64,000 nt of DNA from Shewanella benthica (GCA_023284085.1 JAKVHY010000008.1:1-64000), one strand, 5' to 3'; counted from the stretch's first letter, positions 34,125-43,869 are shown. The notes: generated by a model not told the origin, from the letters alone. Numbers and translations: made by a program.

Positions 34125-34824
34125 TATGAACCTCGTTGGGTAACCAAGTGTTGACCGAAACATCACCATCTCGGAAACGCTTGAGCAAATTGATAAAATC
34201 TTTTCTTTTTAATGCCGTAGCGCCTAGAGAGGCTAAGTGTGGGTTCATCACTTGGGCATCGATTAACTTGAAACCGTTTCTCAATAGGTGCTGATGTAAC
34301 ATCAGCATGGCCGCTTTAGACGCATTGGTTTGGGTGTGGAACATAGATTCGCCACAAAAGACCTGTCCTATGGCTACGCCATATAACCCTCCGATGAGGG
34401 CGCCATTATCCCAAATTTCTACTGAGTGGACTTTACCCTGATGGTGTAGTGCCAGGTAAGCTTGTTGGATATCTGTGGTGATCCAGGTGCCATCTTGTGC
34501 CACTCTCGGTTGAGCACAGCCCTTTATGACGGCTTCGAAAGCCTGGTTTATGCTATAGGTCCAGGTTTGTTTTTTAAGGTATTTTATTAAACTACGACTG
34601 GCTTTCATGCATCCCGGGACAAATACTGCCCTAGGATCCGGTGACCACCAAAGGATAGGGTCATCGAGATTGAACCAGGGAAAGATGCCTTCATAATAAG
34701 CATGGAGTAATCGAGCCGGTTGCAGATCCCCCCCTATGGCTAATAGCCCGTTAGGATCTGTCAGTGCCAGTTCAGGTTCTGGGAACTGTTCGAATTGATG
34801 ATTTAAATAGGACAGTGAGTTCAC
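34114..34824 (-). CDS. aat: Leucyl/phenylalanyl-tRNA-protein transferase
   Basis: Aat adds Leu or Phe to N-terminal Lys or Arg, creating primary degrons read by ClpS. The 236-residue protein begins with the family pattern [38 protein letters not shown] and has [10 protein letters not shown] and [19 protein letters not shown]. It overlaps the downstream bpt gene by 11 bases. With bpt, clpS and clpA it completes the bacterial N-degron pathway within 5 kb. Confidence 0.97.
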   Translation of the reverse strand: MNSLSYLNHQFEQFPEPELALTDPNGLLAIGGDLQPARLLHAYYEGIFPWFNLDDPILWWSPDPRAVFVPGCMKASRSLIKYLKKQTWTYSINQAFEAVIKGCAQPRVAQDGTWITTDIQQAYLALHHQGKVHSVEIWDNGALIGGLYGVAIGQVFCGESMFHTQTNASKAAMLMLHQHLLRNGFKLIDAQVMNPHLASLGATALKRKDFINLLKRFRDGDVSVNTWLPNEVHIEL

Positions 34825-34873
34825 AATTGAGTAAGATTATCCTTAGAAGGCCTTCTTATAATTTAGCGGAAAA

Positions 34874-35362
34874 ATGACTATGTTGAAACCTAGTTTTAAT
34901 CTATTACTCTCTTTATTGTTGGCTTTGACGGTAACCTTTTCTCTGAATTGCGCGGCTGCCTATCAGAGGGATCAAGCCGTTCCCGTAGAGAAAGTCCTTT
35001 ATGGTGAGCTGGTATCGGTGAGAAATATTACCGAGAAACAACTTATTGAAGATCAAAATCAAGGATGGAAAACCTTCGGTGGTGCCTTGATTGGTGGTGT
35101 TATTGGTCATCAATTCGGCGGTGGTAGCGGGCAAGATGTCGCGACTGTCTTAGGGGCCTTGCTAGGGGCTGGTATGGGTCATAGATATGGCGATAGCACC
35201 TATTACCGAGAGCTGAAATTGGTTGAACTGATGATCAAGCAGGAGGATGGCCAGCAGGTGATGATCATACAAGATCTCGATTCAGGCATGATATTCAACG
35301 CCGGGGATGAAGTGAGGGTCGTGTATCTTCAAGGAAGCGTTAGGGTCGATATCGCTATGTAA
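34874..35362 (+). CDS. Glycine-zipper 2TM envelope protein
   Basis: A 162-residue exported protein: a signal peptide (hydrophobic residues 9-28 ending near AAA) then a glycine zipper, two stretches rich in G-x3-G (GGALIGGVIGHQFGGGSGQDVATVLGALLGAGMGHRYG at residues about 68-105, given by its ends). This resembles the SlyB/Rickettsia 17-kDa surface antigen family of outer-membrane-associated proteins, but no lipobox cysteine is in place: Cys26 (LNCAAA) is the closest. The function is unknown; SlyB-type proteins stabilise the outer membrane. It is divergent from aat. Confidence 0.7.
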   Translation: MTMLKPSFNLLLSLLLALTVTFSLNCAAAYQRDQAVPVEKVLYGELVSVRNITEKQLIEDQNQGWKTFGGALIGGVIGHQFGGGSGQDVATVLGALLGAGMGHRYGDSTYYRELKLVELMIKQEDGQQVMIIQDLDSGMIFNAGDEVRVVYLQGSVRVDIAM

Positions 35363-35380
35363 TTTACCCGCTATAGCCGT

Positions 35381-35417
35381 AACAACAAAAAGGAGCCTCA
35401 GGCTCCTTTTTGTTGTT
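35381..35417. terminator. Long perfect bidirectional terminator
   Basis: AACAACAAAAAGGAGCC and GGCTCCTTTTTGTTGTT form a perfect 17-base stem with loop TCA. It lies between convergent genes. Confidence 0.93.
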
Positions 35418-35439
35418 ACTAGTGGGATTGGTATAAAGC

Positions 35440-35811
35440 TTAGAAACCGCGAGGTAACTGACCTTTTCCTGCTAGTTTTTCACGCCATAGCTCTTTTGGC
35501 GTCTTACCGCCTTTTGAGCTTGAAGTGGTCACGGCTTCGGCTCTAGTCTTGTTAGTCGACGTTGCTTTAGCTGCCGCCTTAGGTTTAGCCGTCTTTGCAA
35601 CTGGCTTAGCTTGGGTTTGAGTCACTTCAGCAGCAGCTTCACCGCCACTTAGCTCGGTAAGCATAGTGTCGAGATCGCTAAAGCGTAATGACTTACCGCC
35701 ATCGATTTTGTACCAGCTTCCTTTCTGTTCAATCGTTACAGTCGAACCTTGCTTGGCAGCAAGAGCAGACTCTAATGCGCTGATAACCTCTTCTTTGGTC
35801 AGTTTTGACAT
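35440..35811 (-). CDS. Small basic Ala/Lys-rich protein
   Basis: A 123-residue protein with an ordered N-terminal part (residues 1-60, LTKEEVISALESALAAKQGSTVTI then WYKIDGG) and a low-complexity, basic linker rich in Ala, Lys, Thr and Pro, ending in the conserved-looking TPKELWREKLAGKGQLPRGF. Similar proteins carry the label SyrB-like regulator without evidence of function. The composition suggests nucleic acid binding. No signal peptide or membrane segment is seen. Confidence 0.6.
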   Translation of the reverse strand: MSKLTKEEVISALESALAAKQGSTVTIEQKGSWYKIDGGKSLRFSDLDTMLTELSGGEAAAEVTQTQAKPVAKTAKPKAAAKATSTNKTRAEAVTTSSSKGGKTPKELWREKLAGKGQLPRGF

Positions 35812-36087
35812 AGTAATAACCTATTTATTTTTTAATGTTAACTTGAAGGTTTGGGCTGATTTTATAGGCTAAACCAGTAAAATGTCCAATTTTCACTGAA
35901 AATCGCCGCTATTTGCTGGTTTTTGCAGCTTATTTACATGTAATTGATAATTAACTTGATTTTAAACGAGTTAATTAAAGGTTGTTAAAATGTCACCTGG
36001 CTATTTTTTGAAGTGTGAGCGGGTTAAATCTGTGCCGGGATCGGTACATGGGTTAGACTTAAACTGTATTTTTATAAGGGCGGTTCA

Positions 36088-36840
36088 ATGACACGTAACG
36101 AGTTAGCAGAATATCTCGCAGAGTTTTTACAAGCGGGTAAGTTTAAAGATTATGCGCCTAATGGTCTGCAAGTTGAGGGACGAGCAGAGATAAAAAAAAT
36201 CGTCACCGGGGTCACCGCCTGCCAGGCACTGATCGATAAAGCCATCGCACTCGATGCCGATGCGCTGTTGGTGCACCACGGATTCTTCTGGAAAGGGGAG
36301 AGAGAGGTGATAACAGGCATGAAGCAGAGGCGGATCAAGGCATTACTGACCCATGATATTAATCTTTTTGGCTACCATCTTCCCCTGGATGCACACCCCA
36401 TGCTGGGCAACAATGCCGAGCTGGGTCGAAAGTTAGATATTGCGGATGCAGAGCCAGTCCCAGGGCTTGCTCAGGGACTCATTTGGCAAGGACGTCTAGA
36501 TACGCCTGTCTCTGCAGGTATTTTTAGTAAGAATATCAGTGAGATACTTAACCGGGAAGCTCTGCATATTGGCGATCCCGCTGCCGAAATACAGACAATT
36601 GCCTGGTGCACCGGTGGGGCTCAGGATTATATAGATGATGCGGCGAGCTTAGGTGTCGATGCCTTTATCAGTGGGGAAGTGTCGGAGCGTACTTATCACA
36701 GTGCCCTTGAGCTGGGTATACACTACTTTGCGGCGGGTCATCATGCGACAGAAAGGTATGGCATCCAGGCCCTTGGTGAGCACCTTGCGCGCGAGTTTGA
36801 TATCGAACATGAGTATGTCGACATCGACAATCCTGTTTAG
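36088..36840 (+). CDS. ybgI: Nif3-like dinuclear metal protein (YbgI family)
   Basis: This 250-residue protein forms a hexameric toroid with two metals in characterised relatives. The metal-site motifs are LLVHHGFFWKG near residue 70, the acid in LPLDAHPMLGNNAELG, and HHATERYGIQALGEHL near residue 217. The biochemical role is unsettled (a GTP cyclohydrolase I type 2 label is historical). The stop codon lies in the GTTTAG repeat that follows. The 276-base gap upstream holds no named site. Confidence 0.88.
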   Translation: MTRNELAEYLAEFLQAGKFKDYAPNGLQVEGRAEIKKIVTGVTACQALIDKAIALDADALLVHHGFFWKGEREVITGMKQRRIKALLTHDINLFGYHLPLDAHPMLGNNAELGRKLDIADAEPVPGLAQGLIWQGRLDTPVSAGIFSKNISEILNREALHIGDPAAEIQTIAWCTGGAQDYIDDAASLGVDAFISGEVSERTYHSALELGIHYFAAGHHATERYGIQALGEHLAREFDIEHEYVDIDNPV

Positions 36841-36858
36841 GTTTAGGTTTAGGTTTAG
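36835..36858. repeat. (GTTTAG)4 hexamer repeat spanning a stop codon
   Basis: Four perfect GTTTAG copies in tandem. The first contains the ybgI stop TAG; the following copies stay in frame and would add three more stops. A fifth unit starts but is degenerate. Confidence 0.9.
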
Positions 36859-36945
36859 ATTTTGGGACTAGTGGCTTAAGGCTAGTTCATCTCGGACTCA
36901 AGAAACTAAGCCGTCGCAGACAGACCGCTTAGTTTATGCTGAGTG

Positions 36946-38124
36946 CTAATCGGCGTGAATACTGGTTTTTTTCTTCATGGCGATTTGAGCTTGTTGCTGA
37001 ATGACGCTGTGCCAAAAACTTGCGCCTAATTTAGCTATCACTCTCGACTCGCCATTGAGTAACATGGCCATGCCGACTTTAAGCCGAGGAGAATAGGCGA
37101 CTTCGGCGACATAACCTGCAACCCAACCTGCGTGATAGATTAATTTTTCCCCTTCAAAATCATACACTCGCCATCCTTTGCCGTAATGAGCATCATTCAG
37201 GTAAGCTTTCCATTCCCGGCGACGCAACTCTTTACTGGTGCGCACTCCCGGGGTTTGAACATCCGCTAATAAACTTGGGGATAACACCTCCGGGTTATTT
37301 CCCAGGTTTGCCATTAACCATTTAGAGAGATCGGTAATACTGGCATTAACCCCTGCGGCGGGCTCGACTTGATAGTAGTTAGGCTTTACCTTGACCCTTT
37401 TAAAACCCGAACGTGTCTTGATGTGCGGACTGGCTCTATTATCTGTTGCCATAAAGCTATCCATGCCTATCGAGGCGGTATCCATATGTAGGGGCTCAAA
37501 GATGCGCTTCTCCACTAAATTAGCGTAGCTGTCGCCAGTTTGTTGTTCGATCACAGGTTGGATAAAAGAAAATGCAATATTTTGGTAGCTGTAACACGTA
37601 CCAGGTGCACACATAGGGGTTAATTTTTTAAACTTAGGAATGATCTTCTCTAGTTTACCGTTGGCATTAAGAATGTTGTCATAACTGTTCGGCATCAGGC
37701 CTGTGCTTTGTCCTATGAGATGGCCAAGTTTAACTTGCTCGCTCGTTTTAGCATCGGCGAGGTGAAACTCAGGCATATATTTGCGCAGTGGCTCATTCCA
37801 CTCAAATTTATGTTCATGGACCAGCATGGTCGCTAAGGTACCCGCGAAGGTTTTTGATACCGAGGCGAGTCTGAAAACTGTGTCTGTGTTGATATTGAGA
37901 CTCGCGCCTTGTTGGCGCTTGCCATAGGCGCTCATTTTTATAATTTTATTATTATCGACAATAACGAAGGCGCCACCAGGCACCTTGTTTTTCTTTAATT
38001 GCGCATGAAATTGCGACTTAAAACTGTCACCGATAGCCTGATAGTCAGATTGAGCGAAACTTGTGGCCGAGAAGATTAAGCTGGCAAGGGGAAGAGTAAG
38101 TAAAGATAAAGACCAGTTGGACAT
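36946..38124 (-). CDS. Serine beta-lactamase-like hydrolase (periplasmic)
   Basis: A 392-residue class C/EstB-type serine hydrolase. It has a signal peptide (SLLTLPLASLIFSATSFAQ cleaved near residue 25), the catalytic SxxK as SVSKTF, the YxN as YSYQN and the third motif as YHAGWVAGY. Members include peptidases, esterases and transglycosylating enzymes; antibiotic hydrolysis is not implied. The start is taken at the ATG of 38124, where the signal peptide begins; the TTG at 38139 has no ribosome site. It is convergent with ybgI and has a 280-base gap upstream without a named site. Confidence 0.82.
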   Translation of the reverse strand: MSNWSLSLLTLPLASLIFSATSFAQSDYQAIGDSFKSQFHAQLKKNKVPGGAFVIVDNNKIIKMSAYGKRQQGASLNINTDTVFRLASVSKTFAGTLATMLVHEHKFEWNEPLRKYMPEFHLADAKTSEQVKLGHLIGQSTGLMPNSYDNILNANGKLEKIIPKFKKLTPMCAPGTCYSYQNIAFSFIQPVIEQQTGDSYANLVEKRIFEPLHMDTASIGMDSFMATDNRASPHIKTRSGFKRVKVKPNYYQVEPAAGVNASITDLSKWLMANLGNNPEVLSPSLLADVQTPGVRTSKELRRREWKAYLNDAHYGKGWRVYDFEGEKLIYHAGWVAGYVAEVAYSPRLKVGMAMLLNGESRVIAKLGASFWHSVIQQQAQIAMKKKTSIHAD

Positions 38125-38419
38125 GACGAAAAATCCCAAAAATAAAATCTAAAGAAACAAAAGACAAGATAATCGATCATGTTAGCAATAAATTAGGCCA
38201 ACAAAAAACAGTCAATTGACAAAAATGAGTATTAATGAATATTTTGTGTGAAAAACAAACGTTAAGGCAATAATTAATCCACTGAAATTAATATTAATCA
38301 GCTGCGGACTGAGTCAAGCTGTTTTAGGGCGATGGGTGAGAAAGAGCTGTGAGAGGGACTTGCGACCATGTGAATATATGATTATTCTGGTTTTATTCCT
38401 TAAATGATAAGACCTCGAT

Positions 38420-39076
38420 ATGAAGTTGGCATTGGTTAGCGACCCTGATACCGGAAATGGTATTGCTGGAATAAAATATGTGCTGGATGCACTGGGAACA
38501 AGCTCGAAGCGCATAGGCTATATCGCCTCACAGCCAGATCCTGTCAGAGATTACTACCTAGCTACTCAACACATGTACAGCAAGCTAGGTGATAAGCTCG
38601 ATTGTTATCTGGAACTGGAGTCAGGCTTCAATGAGACAAGCTTGAAGCAACTATTAGCCTGTGATGCGATTCACTTATCCGGAGGTGATACCTATCGTTT
38701 CCTTAAGTGGCTTAAGTATCGTGATTTACTCCCAGTGCTTAATCAATATGTGACTGATGGTGGTGCACTTATCGGCGTCAGTGCCGGAGCGATGATCATG
38801 ACGCCCTCAATCGATACTGCGATTTTATGTGGCGATGCAAACTACGTGGGATTACAGGATCTGTCCGGCTTATCTCTGGTGCCATTTCATTTCGTTCCCC
38901 ATGTATCGCTAGCTGAAAAAACTTCTGTTGTGGCAATGGAGTTAGCCGCGATATCAGCTGATTTATCACGAGTGTATTTTTGTGGTGATAATACCAGCCT
39001 GGTCATTATCGATGGAGAACTAGTTGAATTAGGCGAGCCATTTCTTTGGGTAATGAATGAGATCAAGCCGGCATAA
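38420..39076 (+). CDS. Peptidase E-like S51 family protein
   Basis: A 218-residue cytoplasmic protein related to aspartyl dipeptidase PepE. It has the nucleophile elbow GVSAGAMIM with the catalytic Ser near residue 126, and the histidine and glutamate positions of the S51 family are plausible in FHFVPHVS and HLSGGDTYRFL. The similarity is to the YgaJ/Lmo0363 subgroup, whose specificity is not well defined. The stop codon leads straight into a terminator. Confidence 0.75.
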   Translation: MKLALVSDPDTGNGIAGIKYVLDALGTSSKRIGYIASQPDPVRDYYLATQHMYSKLGDKLDCYLELESGFNETSLKQLLACDAIHLSGGDTYRFLKWLKYRDLLPVLNQYVTDGGALIGVSAGAMIMTPSIDTAILCGDANYVGLQDLSGLSLVPFHFVPHVSLAEKTSVVAMELAAISADLSRVYFCGDNTSLVIIDGELVELGEPFLWVMNEIKPA

Positions 39077-39101
39077 AAAAACCGCCAATAGGGCGGTTTC
39101 A
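39075..39101. terminator. Bidirectional terminator
   Basis: AAAAACCGCC and GGGCGGTTTC form a stem around AATA, between the peptidase and metC genes, which converge. Confidence 0.8.
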
Positions 39102-39115
39102 GTGTGTAGCATATA

Positions 39116-40294
39116 TTAGCGGTTTAGCACTGCGTTGAACCGCTCGAACCCTGCTTCTAGATCGGCAATCAAATCATCCGCATTTTCCAGACCTATGTGC
39201 AGTCGGATAAGAGGCTTGCTGCTATCCCAGCTTGTGGCCGTTCTGATCTTGTCGATACCGAAGACGCCTAAGATCAGGCTCTCGAACCCACCCCATGAGA
39301 AACCCATCTTGAAGTGTTCCATGTTTTCCACCAAGGCGGTAATAGACTTGAGGTCGCCCTGTTTTAATACGAAAGAGAACAGGCCGTTGGAGCCACTGAA
39401 ATCTCGTTTGAAAAACTCATGACCCGGACAAGTCTCGAATGCCGGGTGTCTTAAGTGATCCACTTCCGGGCGAGTTGCTAACCAGTTTGCCACTTTTAAC
39501 GCGTTCTGTTCATGCTGTTGCATTCGTACGCCCAGAGTTCTCAGCCCTCTACTGGCGAGATAGACATCATCGGGGGAGGTGCACAGTCCCATTAGATAGC
39601 TATTCTCTCTCAGTTGCTCCCAGTGCGTGTCGTTCGACGTCGCCGTGCCTAACATCACATCAGAGTGACCAACAATATATTTAGTGGCCGCTTGAATGGA
39701 TATATCCACGCCCATCTCGAAAGGGCGCGAATTTATCGGTGAGGCCCAGGTGTTATCCAGCATGACAATGAGGCCATGTTGATGTGCTATTGCGCTCAGC
39801 GTAGGCACATCTTGAATTTCCATGGTGACTGAGCCTGGTGACTCTAGGAACAAGACTTTAGTGTTAGGCCTGATAAGTTCTGCGATGCCTTCACCTATCA
39901 TGGGATCATAATAGGTGGTTTCTATGCCAAAACCTGCCAGCAGCTTGTTGCATAGGTCTCGGGTTGGTTCATAGGCACTGTCGACCATCAACAGATGATC
40001 GCCGGCTTTTAAAAATGATAACAGGGCACCGCTGATGGCCGCAGATCCTGATGGGTATAGCGCAGTACCGCTGCCGCCTTCGAGTTCGGCGATAGCCGCC
40101 TGAAAAGCAAAGTGGGTGGGGCCACCACGTCTACCATAAAACATCTCGCCGTTAGCACGGTTTTTGGTGGCAAAACGCATCTCTTCCATAGTGTCGAAGA
40201 TCATAGTCGATGCTCTAAATACAGGCGGATTGATCACACCCTTAGTCCATTTCTTGTCACGTCCAACGCTGATGATCTTGGTTTCTTTTTTCAT
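39116..40294 (-). CDS. metC: Cystathionine beta-lyase
   Basis: A PLP enzyme of the Cys/Met family (392 residues) that splits cystathionine to homocysteine, ammonia and pyruvate. The lysine that binds PLP is in AATKYIVGHSDVMLG. The flanking motifs FYGRRGGPTHFAFQAAIAELEGG and LDNTWASPI are those of MetC. The start is at the ATG of 40294 (MKKETKIIS) with GGAAG upstream; the open frame extends to 40381 without support. No Met-regulon box is recognised upstream. Confidence 0.88.
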   Translation of the reverse strand: MKKETKIISVGRDKKWTKGVINPPVFRASTMIFDTMEEMRFATKNRANGEMFYGRRGGPTHFAFQAAIAELEGGSGTALYPSGSAAISGALLSFLKAGDHLLMVDSAYEPTRDLCNKLLAGFGIETTYYDPMIGEGIAELIRPNTKVLFLESPGSVTMEIQDVPTLSAIAHQHGLIVMLDNTWASPINSRPFEMGVDISIQAATKYIVGHSDVMLGTATSNDTHWEQLRENSYLMGLCTSPDDVYLASRGLRTLGVRMQQHEQNALKVANWLATRPEVDHLRHPAFETCPGHEFFKRDFSGSNGLFSFVLKQGDLKSITALVENMEHFKMGFSWGGFESLILGVFGIDKIRTATSWDSSKPLIRLHIGLENADDLIADLEAGFERFNAVLNR

Positions 40295-40446
40295 AGGGCA
40301 TACTTCCAGAAACGAGTAGGAGAAATAATCTGTTTTAGCCATCTTAACATCTAAATGGCTAAAGAGAAGAGTGTGTGCCATTTACTCTTCTGGGCTTGCT
40401 AAGATACCAAAAAAAATTAATAAAAATTCAGTGAGTTATGATGACA

Positions 40447-42843
40447 CTACTCTTTTATATAAGGCAGTGAGACCAAGATCTCTACGCCTGAGCTGACTAA
40501 CTCAGCGCCAGCTTTACCGTTTTTATCTGGAGTCTGTAGATCCCTTGCCTTGATGGAGCCTTTGTGGAAGTCAGTGATAAGCCGGGCGATATAGAGTCCG
40601 AGGCCTAAATGGGGCTTATCTTGGGCTTTTTGTTGGCGTACTGAGACCATAGATTCGAAAATTTGCTCTGCCATTTTTTCGGGTAAGAGGGGGCCGAAGT
40701 TTGCAATGGTCAGCTCTGCGTGCCTGTGCTTGGCCGTTAGGGTGACTGTGATGGGCGTATTGTCGGTACTGAATTCTAACGCGTTGGCAATCAGCTTATC
40801 CATGAGCTGAGCGATATACTCGGGCACACCACTCATGGTCAAGGGTTCCTGTATGATCGATACCAGAAATTCCTTGTCTGGATAAGTGAGCTGATAACCT
40901 TGCATACAACCTGAGATGACCTTAGATAGGGGGAATATGTCCACTTCAGCTTGAGATAAGCTCTCTTCCAGACGTGTGGCTTCACTCATGTTATTGAGGA
41001 TCATATTGAGTCTGCTAACGCCTTCTTCTGCCCTATCGACGTATTTTCGGGTGTCAGGATCTAATTGTTGTAGGCTCAGGTGTTCCAATGAAGAGCGCAC
41101 CACGGCCACTGGGGTTCTCAGCTCATGAGATAAGCGCGAAGACATATTCTCTAAGTAATGTGTGTATTGGCCCAGACGGCCGACAATACTGGCAAAACTT
41201 CTCGAGAGATCGCCGATTTCATCTCTGACTTCAGAGCCCTGGATGCTTTTTCTGATCCGGCCTTGGCTGTCTATGGCTTCTTCGGTCTCATCCCTGAGCT
41301 TTCTTATCCTGCTGGATATACTGGAAGCGAAAAAGAACAGGGCTAAGGTGCCCATGCTCATAATGGTCAGGATGACGTTAAATAATTTCTCCAGCGCCTT
41401 GTTACGCAGGGTGCGGATGCCATGCGTGGTCTCCTCGGCTATGACCACCCCCATGACCTTATCGTCAATCCAGATGGGACTGGCTGCTGCCAGTATGACG
41501 GCTTTATTGTCCGGGGTTAATCGCCAGGTAGAACCTTGCCTACCCGCGAGTGCATTCTTGATGTGACTTCCTTTGAGCACGGTGGAGTCCTGCAGGGAGT
41601 CGATAAAATCTTTTGGGGGGGTCGTTAAGATTTTATAATAGAAACGGTGCAGGTAGTCCCGTTTAAAGTGCCCCCAAAATGAGTCATCGGGTTTGTCTTG
41701 GACAGTTCGGGTCCAGACACTACTGCTGGTACGAATGTCACCGGACTTGGCTAATACACGTCCATGTTTATCAACCACCCAAATACGCGAACTGTTATGG
41801 CTCATGCCTTTGATGATGCTTTCTATTTCAGGAGAAGGCACCAGTACTGTGCCTAAACTTTCCACATCATCGATGGCCGATGTGCCGACAATGGCATCCA
41901 GAATGCGGGTCTTGTTATCATTGACATCATAGATGGCGAAACCCAGTTTGCTACCTACCATATCCAGCGGCATGCGTATTTCAACATTGTAACCGACTTC
42001 AGTCTTGATCCACTTTCCCTGAATTTTAAGCTCTGGCGTGACAGGCATTCTTTTTTTGGGATTTTCAGGCAGCTTATATGCACTCACCCAGCCATCTCTT
42101 TGAGTGGCGATGATATAGCGCTTAAATTTACCATCGGGCGCCAAGGTGGCTATGGCCAGGTGGTCATTGACATCAATTTTGAGACTGTTGCTGCCACGAT
42201 AGATGACACTGGGATCTGTTACTTCGAAGAAGGCGTAGAGAAACCCCGCGTATTTACCCACCATATGTTTAAAACTGACGTTTAACGGGGCGTCGGCTGA
42301 ACGTTTAAAGATTAGATGGTCTTCGCCATAACTGATACTTCTGTGGCGGTAAGAGGCCCAGTCACCCAACTTGCCATCGAGTTGAATGGGTCCGGCTAGA
42401 GGGTAAGCGTATAGGTCACGTCCCTGTTCTACCTGAGTCAGAAAACTGGCCTGTATGTCAAAGAGGCTAGGGCGTTCATGCAGTGCCGTGGCGAGTGCTT
42501 GTGTGGTGCCTTCGAGTGTTTTTTCCTGACCGTATCTCAGGTACTTTTCCATCTCCCACACATATTGATAGCCTAACCAGGGCAGGCAGAGGAGAAACAA
42601 AGATAGAATGGCGACTTTCGATCTCAGGCCTATCGGTGGATGAAATTTAGATAATTTGTGTTTCAGCAGCAACAAGAGTTCGCTCAGCCCGTTCGCTATT
42701 TTATAAACGCTAGCCGGGGTTATCTTGACCAGTGTTGTTATTAACCAGGCCCAATGCTTGCGCATGCTGTTTTTAGTCTCGCTAACGATGATGAAAGCAT
42801 ACATAGAGGCTTTAGCTCTTATGTCCAGGAGGCGATATAACAC
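40447..42843 (-). CDS. pdsS: Sensor histidine kinase of the proteobacterial dedicated sortase system
   Basis: A 798-residue inner-membrane kinase of the type dedicated to proteobacterial sortase loci. A first membrane segment (residues about 77-95, VAILSLFLLCLPWLGYQYVW) is followed by a large periplasmic region with a carbohydrate-binding-like stretch (IQLDGKLGDW, FFEVTD, LKIDVNDHL, VEIRMPLDMVGSKLGFAIYD), a second segment near 490, a HAMP-like linker, HisKA with His573 in SHELRTPVAV and an HATPase end with LGLGLYIARLI. The first ~75 residues look poorly conserved and the GTG start is uncertain. The response regulator lies 45 bases upstream in the same direction. Confidence 0.85.
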   Translation of the reverse strand: MLYRLLDIRAKASMYAFIIVSETKNSMRKHWAWLITTLVKITPASVYKIANGLSELLLLLKHKLSKFHPPIGLRSKVAILSLFLLCLPWLGYQYVWEMEKYLRYGQEKTLEGTTQALATALHERPSLFDIQASFLTQVEQGRDLYAYPLAGPIQLDGKLGDWASYRHRSISYGEDHLIFKRSADAPLNVSFKHMVGKYAGFLYAFFEVTDPSVIYRGSNSLKIDVNDHLAIATLAPDGKFKRYIIATQRDGWVSAYKLPENPKKRMPVTPELKIQGKWIKTEVGYNVEIRMPLDMVGSKLGFAIYDVNDNKTRILDAIVGTSAIDDVESLGTVLVPSPEIESIIKGMSHNSSRIWVVDKHGRVLAKSGDIRTSSSVWTRTVQDKPDDSFWGHFKRDYLHRFYYKILTTPPKDFIDSLQDSTVLKGSHIKNALAGRQGSTWRLTPDNKAVILAAASPIWIDDKVMGVVIAEETTHGIRTLRNKALEKLFNVILTIMSMGTLALFFFASSISSRIRKLRDETEEAIDSQGRIRKSIQGSEVRDEIGDLSRSFASIVGRLGQYTHYLENMSSRLSHELRTPVAVVRSSLEHLSLQQLDPDTRKYVDRAEEGVSRLNMILNNMSEATRLEESLSQAEVDIFPLSKVISGCMQGYQLTYPDKEFLVSIIQEPLTMSGVPEYIAQLMDKLIANALEFSTDNTPITVTLTAKHRHAELTIANFGPLLPEKMAEQIFESMVSVRQQKAQDKPHLGLGLYIARLITDFHKGSIKARDLQTPDKNGKAGAELVSSGVEILVSLPYIKE

Positions 42844-42888
42844 TAGCGATACTCTTTGTTTAAATATGTTAAGCGGCCTCAGCCGAGC

Positions 42889-43581
42889 TTAGCCCTGAGG
42901 GTCCCATCGGTATCCCATACCATAAACGGTATCTATGCAGTCGAAATCTGCGTCGAGGGCGAGAAATTTCTTTCTAATTCGTTTCACATGAGAGGTGATG
43001 GTGCTGTCATCGACAAAGATTTTAGCTTCCTGCATCAATTCTTGTCGATTCCTAACATGCCCCGGGCGTTTTGCCAGTGCGTGCACCATCCAGAATTCGG
43101 TCACAGTGAGTTCAATATGCGTCTTGTTCCAATACACTTGCATGCGGTTGATGTCGATGACCAGTTTATCTCGTTCTAGCAGGTTTTCATCTAGTAACTC
43201 TTTGCCTTGCAATTCTGCTCGGCGAAATAGGGCGGCCAGCCTGGCAATCAAGTGTGGAAAACTGACATCTTTACTCAAGTAATCATCTGCGCCCAATCTG
43301 AGACCACATACGGTATCAAAATCACTGTCTCTGGCGGTTAAAAAGATAATAGGCAGGTTGCTCGACATGGCCCTGAGGGACTGACATAGGGTAAACCCAC
43401 CGTCAATCTCATCTTCTAGCCCGATATCTATGATGGCCAGATCCGGGAGACGTGTCATGAAAGCCTGCATCGCCATAGGGCGATTAGCATAGGCTTGGAC
43501 GCTGTAGCCTTGCTGTTGTAATACTTCTTTATAGTTTTCGCGAATGGCGACTTCATCTTCAACGATGGCGATACGTTTCAT
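42889..43581 (-). CDS. pdsR: Response regulator of the sortase system (OmpR family)
   Basis: A 230-residue OmpR/PhoB-type regulator: receiver with the acidic EDE (8-10), phospho-acceptor Asp52 in LAIIDIG, Lys in DDYLSKDVSF, and a winged-helix DNA-binding domain (ELTVTEFWMVHALAKRPGHVRNRQELMQEA, then GYRWDP). It precedes the sensor kinase gene. It is divergent from the pdsO-target-sortase operon over 288 bases, so that operon and its own promoter are the likely targets. Confidence 0.88.
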   Translation of the reverse strand: MKRIAIVEDEVAIRENYKEVLQQQGYSVQAYANRPMAMQAFMTRLPDLAIIDIGLEDEIDGGFTLCQSLRAMSSNLPIIFLTARDSDFDTVCGLRLGADDYLSKDVSFPHLIARLAALFRRAELQGKELLDENLLERDKLVIDINRMQVYWNKTHIELTVTEFWMVHALAKRPGHVRNRQELMQEAKIFVDDSTITSHVKRIRKKFLALDADFDCIDTVYGMGYRWDPQG

Positions 43582-43601
43582 GACCTTTAACCTTTTAAAG
43601 T

Positions 43602-43633
43602 CGATTATCGTGACAATAGCTAATTGATAATCG
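43602..43633. promoter_or_regulatory. Inverted repeat near the pdsR start
   Basis: CGATTATC (43602) and GATAATCG (43626) are perfect inverted copies, 16 bases apart, in the divergent sortase promoter region. Response-regulator binding is a guess; OmpR-type proteins more often use direct repeats. Confidence 0.3.
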
Positions 43634-43869
43634 TCGGCAGCTTACTTTATTGCCGGATAACCCTGTTGGAATGTGACTATACAGCAAAACAACGAGGTAA
43701 AAAGCCAACTTAAGTGATTGCCTTTTTGTTGCCACAATTGATACCCGCAATGCCATTTTTTCTCCCCGTCAAAGTCATTTCTATGGGTTTTAATGTTCAT
43801 ATCGAATTGAAGCGAACTCTTGGTTCAGAGAACACATCAATAACGTTAATGACAGTAGGGAAGAATAAA

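Noticed and set aside
36835..36858. Telomere-like hexamer repeat
   Set aside because: Only four units in a circular-type chromosome setting at a gene end; simple slippage is a better explanation.
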